A DNA stretch of 11,898 nucleotides, from the NCBI GenBank assembly GCA_934376945.1, contig CAKRPI010000069.1, positions 1 through 11,898 of the forward strand, in the 5' to 3' direction. Below are positions 7,266 through 11,898 of this stretch, one piece after another. Origin of the DNA: an uncultured Lachnospiraceae bacterium. Lineage in GTDB: Bacteria > Bacillota > Clostridia > Lachnospirales > Lachnospiraceae. The notes under the pieces were generated by a model. That model saw only the letters and a list, made by a program, of their open reading frames with translations. It did not search any database and was not told the origin of the DNA. Position 1 is the first letter of the stretch; the number at the start of each line of letters is the position of its first letter. Position numbers and translations under genes: made by a program.

Positions 7266-8285
7266 TTATGCGCCATGCTGTTCAGGAGAAGTACGTCTGT
7301 ATTTTGCAGTACGTTTCTCCTTGGCGTTTTCTTTTTTTTCATAATCTTCATAAGCAGTAACAATTTTCTGTACCAGCGGATGGCGCACAACATCTTTGCT
7401 TGTTAACTGGCAGAAGGAAATTTCATCTACTTTTCCAAGAACCTTCATTGCTATATCAAGGCCGGACGGCATACTTCCCGGAAGATCCTTCTGAGTCTGA
7501 TCACCGGTCACAACAACCTTGGATCCGAAACCGATTCGGGTCAGGAACATCTTCATCTGTGCCGGAGTAGTATTTTGTGCTTCATCAAGAATAATAAAGG
7601 CATTATCAAGCGTACGCCCACGCATATAGGCAAGCGGTGCAACCTCGATCAGTCCTTTTTCCATATTTTTGAGAAAGCTGTCGGGTCCCATGATCTGATA
7701 CAGTGCATCGTAAAGCGGACGCAGGTAAGGATCGACTTTGCTTTGCAGATCTCCCGGAAGAAATCCCAGCTTCTCTCCTGCCTCAATGGCGGGACGTGTC
7801 AGAATGATCCTGCTGACTTCTTCATTTTTAAATGCGGTAATTGCCATCGCCATTGCCAGGTATGTTTTTCCGGTACCGGCAGGACCGGCACCGAAGACGA
7901 TCATTTTTTTGCGGATAGCATCCACGTATGCTTTCTGCCCCAATGTTTTCGGCTTGATCGGTTTTCCGTTTATTGTGTGACAGATACAGTCTCCGTCGAT
8001 ATCCACGACTGCATCCTGCTTTTCTTCATAAGACAGGGAAATTGTATAATCCACATTCTGCTCAGTGATTGGTGTTCCGCGGACAGCCAGAGCGTCAAGG
8101 CTTTCAAAGATTTTTTTCGCGCGCAGTGCATTTGTCGGACTGCCCAGAATCCGAATCTCCCCGTCTCGGCTCAGTACGGTAACCTGAAGTGCACGTTCGA
8201 TTTTCTTGACGTACTGGTCAAATTGACCGAAAAGTTCTTTCTGGCGCTCTGCCGGGATGGTCAGAGTCATTTCAATCATACTCAT
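7266..8285 (-). CDS. phoH: PhoH-family ATPase (YbeZ type)
   Basis: Cytoplasmic P-loop ATPase of the PhoH family, thought to act with YbeY in RNA/ribosome metabolism. The 339-residue protein has an N-terminal KH-like region (about 1-75), then GQKAYVDAI, Walker A GAGPAGTGKT (132-141), ILTRPAIEAGEKLGFLPGD (161-179), Walker B FIILDEAQN (230-238) and a sensor-like VVVTGDQTQKDLP. The C-terminal tail of about 25 residues is basic and probably flexible. ATG at 8285 is chosen: AAGGAGG ends 12 nt upstream, slightly long, and the farther upstream in-frame ATG at 8309 would place the Shine-Dalgarno inside the gene. ATG at 8279 is a minor alternative. The start overlaps the end of yqfD by 14 nt. An internal promoter candidate in yqfD may drive it in growing cells. 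Confidence 0.96.
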   Translation of the reverse strand: MSMIEMTLTIPAERQKELFGQFDQYVKKIERALQVTVLSRDGEIRILGSPTNALRAKKIFESLDALAVRGTPITEQNVDYTISLSYEEKQDAVVDIDGDCICHTINGKPIKPKTLGQKAYVDAIRKKMIVFGAGPAGTGKTYLAMAMAITAFKNEEVSRIILTRPAIEAGEKLGFLPGDLQSKVDPYLRPLYDALYQIMGPDSFLKNMEKGLIEVAPLAYMRGRTLDNAFIILDEAQNTTPAQMKMFLTRIGFGSKVVVTGDQTQKDLPGSMPSGLDIAMKVLGKVDEISFCQLTSKDVVRHPLVQKIVTAYEDYEKKENAKEKRTAKYRRTSPEQHGA

Positions 8286-9528
8286 CTTGCGGTAATTCCT
8301 CCTTAACATCCGATTCTGCGATTCGTCTGACGGCAGTTTCTTCTGCTGTCAGTGTTCCCGATGCAACTGCGGATTTTTCAGTCCATTCTATTTTAACATT
8401 ATTTTCAAATATTTGAACCCCTTTTTCCTCTAAATTTTTCATAAATAACTGTAAATTTACCTGCAAAAGAGACAAAAGCTGTTCATTTGTGAGAGATATC
8501 TGTTGATATTCGTATTCTTTTACGGTATATGTTTTTAGGAAGATGGGCAGATAAAAATTTTCAAGCAGATGCAGCTGGTGTATTTCCGCAGTGATGTCAC
8601 AGCATATCCCGGATGGGAACGCAGAAAAAAGAGAAAACGGATGTTCCAGTATTTCCATGGAAGTGCGCTTCCAGATCCGGCCTGTGTACACTTTTTTCTG
8701 AAGGATTCGCGCTTGCTGGTCGGAGTACGGAAGCTCGTAACGGATTCGAATGTCAGCATCGGCCGCAGTATAGCGGTAATGACTGATTTCACCGTTGTCG
8801 TCGTATACCGGAAGGATACCTGTGACAAGAAGCTGCCCCTCTTTTACGGATTCTCCGGCAGAGACAAGCGGCAGGCCACTGCGCACGTAGATTGAGATGA
8901 CCGTACCGCTTTTGGATGCGGCAAGTCCGGAAACACTTTCAGGAGACACCGTTCCGTCATTTTCGGTCGAAAGTAAGGGGGCATTTTTTGAGAAACGTCC
9001 CTCATGGACATGAATGTTGAGCCGTGTACCGGTGAGTTCTACCGAAGTCCATGAAAGTGAGGGAAATTCCTCCCGCAGACTGTCTGCAAGATTTTTACAG
9101 TCGATATTACTCTTTTTCATTCCGTGAAATACGCCTTCACGACTCAGATATTCAAACAGAACATCATCGGTCAGCGTAATATTTCCGTCAATTCGGATAT
9201 TCCAGATGTGAGAAGAAAGCCAGAATAAAAGAAAAAGAGAAGCAAAAATCCCGGGAAGGAACAGCTTCCGGCGTCGGAAAAAGGAAAGCAGAAAAGGCAA
9301 GCCGCAGCGTCTGACAATCCGCAGTCGGACATGACTTTTCCGCAGAATAGGACGAAGGGCAAAAAAGTCTTTTTTCAGAAGGCACGCTTCATAAGATTTA
9401 CCGGACAAAGTGAGATTCCAGAGACGTATCCGGTGATAGGCGCAGAGATTAAAAAAACGGCTGCACGCTTCACCGGAAATCCGGATTTGTATGTAACCCT
9501 TTGCAAAATCCAGAAAATGAGCTTCCAT
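8272..9528 (-). CDS. yqfD: Sporulation protein YqfD
   Basis: A 418-residue membrane-anchored protein of the YqfD family, known from Bacillus subtilis as a sigma-E-controlled sporulation gene expressed in the mother cell; its biochemical role is unclear. Residues 1-85 form a cytoplasmic N-terminal domain beginning FLDFAKGYIQIRISGEA. A basic stretch (FFRRRKLF) precedes one transmembrane helix at about 90-107, followed by the family motif HIWNIRIDGNITLTDD. The rest is expected outside the membrane, including TSVELTGTRLNIHVHEG, similar in arrangement to POTRA-like regions, and SKSGTVISIYVRSGLPLVSAG. ATG at 9528 is chosen because GGAGG lies five bases upstream; the in-frame TTG at 9546 has no site. 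It starts 27 nt after yqfC. The final ~40 codons are noticeably richer in A and T than the rest and may hold a promoter for phoH. Confidence 0.93.
   Translation of the reverse strand: MEAHFLDFAKGYIQIRISGEACSRFFNLCAYHRIRLWNLTLSGKSYEACLLKKDFFALRPILRKSHVRLRIVRRCGLPFLLSFFRRRKLFLPGIFASLFLLFWLSSHIWNIRIDGNITLTDDVLFEYLSREGVFHGMKKSNIDCKNLADSLREEFPSLSWTSVELTGTRLNIHVHEGRFSKNAPLLSTENDGTVSPESVSGLAASKSGTVISIYVRSGLPLVSAGESVKEGQLLVTGILPVYDDNGEISHYRYTAADADIRIRYELPYSDQQARILQKKVYTGRIWKRTSMEILEHPFSLFSAFPSGICCDITAEIHQLHLLENFYLPIFLKTYTVKEYEYQQISLTNEQLLSLLQVNLQLFMKNLEEKGVQIFENNVKIEWTEKSAVASGTLTAEETAVRRIAESDVKEELPQDEYD
8390..8417 (-). promoter_or_regulatory. Candidate extended -10 promoter inside yqfD, facing phoH
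   Basis: On the minus strand TTCAAA (8417-8412) is followed after 16 nt by TAAAAT (8395-8390), preceded by TGT, giving an extended -10 (TGnTAAAAT). The -10 matches five of six sigma-A consensus bases and the -35 four of six. It lies about 105 nt upstream of the phoH start, within a locally AT-rich patch of the yqfD coding region. A vegetative promoter here would free phoH-ybeY from the sporulation-linked yqfC promoter. AT-rich coding sequence can mimic this by chance. Confidence 0.4.
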
Positions 9529-9555
9529 ATCAGCCTCCGGTTCCAAGGGAGCATA

Positions 9556-9834
9556 TTATTCTGGAAAAAACAGACTTTTGATGTGGCCGGAAATCTCGAT
9601 TTCATCTTTTGTGTAGGATTCAATTTCAAGATTTCTTCCCAGAACAGAAAGAACTCCCTTTCGTGTCAGAAGTCGGATTTCTGCACAGGAATAACAGGAA
9701 ATACCACGAAAATTTTCCACTCGCACATAATTCTGTCCGTGAAGAGAGACAAATACGTTTCCTTTTTCAAGATCTTCCGGAAGCTGGAGAGCCTGAAATA
9801 TGTGGCCGGAATCAGAACGCTGTTTTTTTGCCAT
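9556..9834 (-). CDS. yqfC: Sporulation protein YqfC
   Basis: A 92-residue protein of the YqfC family, usual size about 93 residues, encoded directly ahead of yqfD as in most endospore formers. Recognisable features are the central NYVRVENFRGISCYS, IRLLTRKGVLSVLGRNLEIE and the C-terminal DEIEISGHIKSLFF, a mainly beta fold related to the YabP family. No signal peptide or membrane helix is visible. ATG at 9834 has GGAG seven bases upstream. A sigma-E-like promoter lies 27-55 nt upstream of the start, consistent with mother-cell expression of its Bacillus homologue. Function beyond an association with sporulation is not established. Confidence 0.92.
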   Translation of the reverse strand: MAKKQRSDSGHIFQALQLPEDLEKGNVFVSLHGQNYVRVENFRGISCYSCAEIRLLTRKGVLSVLGRNLEIESYTKDEIEISGHIKSLFFPE

Positions 9835-9860
9835 ATGTCTGCTCCACTGTTTTATTATTC

Positions 9861-9889
9861 AGTATATGAGCAGTGAATCAGTACTATTC
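9861..9889 (-). promoter_or_regulatory. Putative sigma-E (mother-cell sporulation) promoter of yqfC-yqfD
   Basis: On the minus strand GAATAGT (9889-9883) and CATATACT (9868-9861) are separated by 14 nt. The Bacillus sigma-E consensus is about KMATATT, 13-15 nt, CATACAMT, so the match is six of seven and seven of eight. The predicted transcript would start about 20 nt before the yqfC start codon, just ahead of its ribosome binding site. Homologues of both downstream genes belong to the sigma-E regulon of Bacillus subtilis, which supports the reading. Confidence 0.7.
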
Positions 9890-9895
9890 CTGCTT

Positions 9896-9931
9896 GCTCA
9901 GGCTATGAAAGACGCAGATAGCTGCCTGAGC
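9896..9931. repeat. Inverted repeat between the hydrolase and yqfC
   Basis: GCTCAGGC (9896-9903) and GCCTGAGC (9924-9931) are perfect 8-bp inverted arms. Three more pairs (TAT 9904-9906 with ATA 9918-9920) can extend the stem past a three-base bulge. It starts 4 nt beyond the hydrolase stop on the transcribed side. No T-tract follows on either strand, so it is not a standard intrinsic terminator. It could protect a 3' end, terminate with help, or bind a regulator just upstream of the sigma-E-like promoter. Confidence 0.5.
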
Positions 9932-9934
9932 GGT

Positions 9935-10900
9935 TCAGGAAAAGAAAGAGATGAGATGCTTCAGATAAGTGTGCAGTACAAGTGTATTACTATTTAGAAT
10001 TTCATGTTTTGTGCCTGGTACACGGATAAGAGCTGCATTGAGGCCTCTCCGCTTCAGCTTTCGGATGAACCGTTCCTGTTCTTTTTTTGACACAAGCCGT
10101 TCATCCTGTGCCTGAAACAGAAGAACCGGTATCTGAATCTGAAGGTATCCGCGATGCTGCAGATAACGATTCAGTTCTGCTGCAGCGTGCAGCCAGCCGT
10201 AAGAAGGTGCAGAGAGCTGGAACAAGGGATCCTTTTTTCTTTTTTCCTGATAGAGATCAAACCTTGATCTGGAAGTACCGCAGCTTTTTTCGAACGATTC
10301 CGGTTTTCCGTACGGCTTCTGACCAGCTACATACCGGTCAGAGCGTCCGTTGCGGCAAAAGTGAGCAGCAATTCGTTTCGCAGTCCGATATGGCACCGGC
10401 ATGGTCAATGGACGAATCATCGGAGAAGAAAGGATTGCTTTTGTAAACAGCGCCGGATCTGCTGATATGGCTGCAGCTGCAATTCCGCCGCCCATGGAAT
10501 GACCGTAAAGATAAAGAGGAAGAGGAACGGCATGCTTTATACGTCTTGCCGTAAAAAGAAGATCCGAAACGTAACGCTGCCAGGAGTCAACATGCACAAG
10601 GGATGGATCATCTGTCAGCCGATAGCTGTGTCCGTGACCGCAGTGCTCCGGGAAGCAGACATGATAGCCTCTTTGCAGCAGATAATAAATAAATTCTTTG
10701 TATTTTTCGATATTTTCCGTGAATCCATGTGAAACGAGAATTGTTCCTTTGGCTTCTTTTTCTGTGCGGTAAAGCAGTACGTGAATTGTGCGGTCTGCCT
10801 CACGGGCGAGGAAAAAGGAAGCGCCGTGCGCATTTAAATAAGGCTCTACAATTTCATGCATTGCCCTTGTATAGGTTTGTTCGGTAAACAATGCGGTCAT
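9935..10900 (-). CDS. Serine alpha/beta hydrolase (lysophospholipase / monoacylglycerol lipase-like)
   Basis: A 321-residue cytoplasmic hydrolase of the Hydrolase_4 / PldB-like group, acting on ester bonds of lysophospholipids, monoglycerides or similar compounds; the real substrate is unknown. The oxyanion region is ILVSHGFTENIEKY (54-67), followed by FPEHCGHGHS (83-92). The nucleophile elbow GHSMGG places Ser135, with the acid Asp266 in FQAQDERLV and the base His299 in PGTKHEI. The lid region between about 165 and 240 is rich in basic and polar residues. There is no signal peptide or membrane segment. ATG at 10900 has AAAGGAG eight bases upstream. It lies 93 nt after rlmH and about 100 nt before yqfC, so it may form its own short transcript or be a second gene after rlmH. 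The catalytic triad looks complete. Confidence 0.88.
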   Translation of the reverse strand: MTALFTEQTYTRAMHEIVEPYLNAHGASFFLAREADRTIHVLLYRTEKEAKGTILVSHGFTENIEKYKEFIYYLLQRGYHVCFPEHCGHGHSYRLTDDPSLVHVDSWQRYVSDLLFTARRIKHAVPLPLYLYGHSMGGGIAAAAISADPALFTKAILSSPMIRPLTMPVPYRTAKRIAAHFCRNGRSDRYVAGQKPYGKPESFEKSCGTSRSRFDLYQEKRKKDPLFQLSAPSYGWLHAAAELNRYLQHRGYLQIQIPVLLFQAQDERLVSKKEQERFIRKLKRRGLNAALIRVPGTKHEILNSNTLVLHTYLKHLISFFS

Positions 10901-10950
10901 AGCTGAATCTCCTTTCTGCCAGATGGCGGTGTGACTGTTTGCCGTAACTG

Positions 10951-10979
10951 TTTATGAAAGTATTAAGAGGTAGAATCAA
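10951..10979 (-). promoter_or_regulatory. Weak candidate sigma-A promoter for the hydrolase gene
   Basis: In the 93-nt gap after rlmH the minus strand carries TTGATT (10979-10974) and CATAAA (10956-10951) with a 17-nt spacer; each hexamer matches four of six bases. The -10 is about 50 nt before the hydrolase start. No other structure stands out in this gap. Confidence 0.3.
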
Positions 10980-10993
10980 ATCATAAATGTGGG

Positions 10994-11473
10994 TCATTTG
11001 TGATAAGGTTCCCCTTTGATAATGCGGAAACAACGGTAAATCTGCTCGAGCAGGATGACCCGCATCAGCTGATGGGGAAATGTCATCGGGGAAAAACTCA
11101 GATGCTCATCTGCTCTTTTCTGAACAGCTTCCGACAGTCCAAGGGAACCGCCGATCACAAAACAGATGTGACTTTTTCCCTGAACGGTAAGCTGTTCCAG
11201 GTGTGCGGCAAGCGCTTCGGAAGAACGCTGTTTTCCCTGAATAACAAGCGCGATGACATAAGCATCTTCGCGGATGCTCTGAAGAATCCGCTGCCCTTCT
11301 TTTTCTTTAATCTGCATTTCCAGCGCTTCACCGGCTCCGTCCGGTGTTTTTTCATCAGGAAGCTCGAGAATTTCAAGACTGCAGTAACGGGAAAGTCGTT
11401 TGCTGTATTCCGCAATGGCATCTCGAAAAAATTTTTCTTTGATTTTTCCTACTGTGATTAAAGTGATTTTCAT
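10994..11473 (-). CDS. rlmH: RlmH, 23S rRNA (pseudouridine-1915-N3)-methyltransferase
   Basis: SPOUT-class methyltransferase that uses SAM to methylate N3 of pseudouridine 1915 in helix 69 of 23S rRNA on assembled 70S ribosomes. The 159-residue length equals the family norm. It starts MKITLITVGKIKEKFF and carries the trefoil-knot SAM site FVIGGSLGLS (105-114). The C-terminal signature is LSFSPMTFPHQLMRVILL, then EQIYRCFRIIKGEPYHK, ending in the conserved PYHK tail. ATG at 11473 has AAGGAG six bases upstream. It follows the terminator of the glutamate synthase gene; the AT-rich 60 nt in between must hold its promoter, although I see no clear -35/-10 pair. Confidence 0.97.
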   Translation of the reverse strand: MKITLITVGKIKEKFFRDAIAEYSKRLSRYCSLEILELPDEKTPDGAGEALEMQIKEKEGQRILQSIREDAYVIALVIQGKQRSSEALAAHLEQLTVQGKSHICFVIGGSLGLSEAVQKRADEHLSFSPMTFPHQLMRVILLEQIYRCFRIIKGEPYHK

Positions 11474-11536
11474 GAAAACTCCTTAGCAAACTGTGCATGT
11501 TCGCTTTGTAATGCTTTATAATTTTTATAATAATAT

Positions 11537-11571
11537 AAAAGCCGGATGGCGGAGAAACTGCCATCCGGCTT
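11537..11571 (-). terminator. Strong Rho-independent terminator after the glutamate synthase gene
   Basis: AAGCCGGATGGC and GCCATCCGGCTT form a perfect 12-bp stem around a nine-base loop. On the minus strand it is followed by TTTTATATTATTATA, immediately after the gene's stop codon. On the plus strand CTTCTTATTATTAATTTTTT follows, so it could also work in the other direction, though no plus-strand gene approaches it here. Confidence 0.9.
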
Positions 11572-11581
11572 CTTCTTATTA

Positions 11582-11898
11582 TTAATTTTTTGATTTCAGG
11601 AATTCATCGATTCCTTTCGCAGCTGCTTTTCCGGCACCCATTGCAAGGATAACGGTAGCGGCACCTGTTACGGCATCTCCGCCGGCAAACACACCATTCT
11701 TGGAGGTCTGACCGGTGGTCTCGTCTGCTACGATGCATTTTCTGCGGTTCGTATCAAGACCGATAGTCGTTGAAGAAATCAGCGGGTTCGGTGAAGTACC
11801 AAGGGACATGATGACGGTATCAACATCAAGGTCAAACTCGGATCCCGGAACTTCTACCGGACGTCTTCTTCCGGATGCATCCGGCTCGCCAAGCTCCA
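11582..11898 (-). CDS. gltA: NADPH-dependent glutamate synthase, GltA/GltD-type (C-terminal part, 5' end outside window)
   Basis: The last 104 residues of a flavin- and Fe-S-dependent oxidoreductase of the glutamate synthase small-subunit family. Visible features are ELGEPDASGRRRPVEVPGSE, DVDTVIMSLGTSPNPLI and the C-terminal FAD-binding motif GVFAGGDAVTGAATVI followed by AMGAGKAAAKGIDEFL. In clostridia this single-chain, about 465-residue GltA form is commonly annotated as homotetrameric NADPH-dependent glutamate synthase. The NfnB subunit of the NADH-dependent ferredoxin:NADP oxidoreductase is closely related and cannot be excluded from this fragment; the missing upstream gene would help, since nfnA usually sits directly before nfnB. 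Translation stops at TAA 11584-11582, directly ahead of the terminator. Confidence 0.85.
   Translation of the reverse strand, partial: ELGEPDASGRRRPVEVPGSEFDLDVDTVIMSLGTSPNPLISSTTIGLDTNRRKCIVADETTGQTSKNGVFAGGDAVTGAATVILAMGAGKAAAKGIDEFLKSKN

Noticed and set aside
7575..8306. 243-codon plus-strand open frame
   Set aside because: It lies antisense to phoH, which shows Walker A and B motifs; it is a codon-bias shadow.
9331..9876. 181-codon plus-strand frame crossing yqfC and the yqfD start
   Set aside because: It is antisense to two well-recognised genes and to the sigma-E-like promoter region, with no homology that I can see.
11474..11536. AT-rich stretch before rlmH as a defined promoter
   Set aside because: Several TATAAA-like words are present, but no hexamer pair with suitable spacing reaches a convincing match.
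1..11898. A novel multi-gene defence, toxin-antitoxin, biosynthetic or mobile system
   Set aside because: All genes belong to known housekeeping or sporulation families in one orientation with intact operon spacing; no transposase, integrase, att-like repeat or CRISPR repeats were seen.

Overview
The window reads as a chromosomal housekeeping and sporulation region of a spore-forming Clostridia member, most likely a Lachnospiraceae-type gut Firmicute. This is inferred from gene families, strong AGGAGG-type ribosome binding sites, yqfC-yqfD next to phoH-ybeY, a PUA-less ProB and a GltA-type glutamate synthase tail. No 16S or other decisive marker is present. Every supported gene lies on the minus strand, so transcription runs from high to low coordinates. 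I see no mobile element, CRISPR array, tRNA or rRNA.

In transcription order: (1) 11898-11582 is the C-terminal end of an NADPH-dependent glutamate synthase small-subunit-type protein, closed by a strong hairpin terminator (11537-11571). (2) rlmH (23S rRNA methyltransferase) is followed by a serine alpha/beta hydrolase. (3) After about 100 nt with a long inverted repeat and a good sigma-E-like promoter come yqfC and yqfD (sporulation), then phoH and ybeY (RNA and ribosome metabolism), a secreted DUF3048 protein and a SpoVB/MurJ-type lipid or polysaccharide flippase, ending at a hairpin terminator (3919-3940). A candidate vegetative promoter inside the 3' end of yqfD could supply phoH-ybeY outside sporulation. 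(4) The last unit holds proB, a small UPF0291/DUF896 gene, a gene fusing 5-formyltetrahydrofolate cyclo-ligase to gamma-glutamyl phosphate reductase (ProA), and the first two thirds of miaB, which runs off the left edge.

ProB and the ProA half of the fusion catalyse the first two steps of proline synthesis from glutamate. The cyclo-ligase half returns 5-formyl-THF to the active folate pool. The main oddities are that fusion, the UPF0291 gene placed between proB and proA, the sporulation promoter architecture ahead of yqfC, and an inverted repeat without a U-tract between the hydrolase and yqfC. I found no convincing new defence system, toxin-antitoxin or other undescribed multi-gene system.
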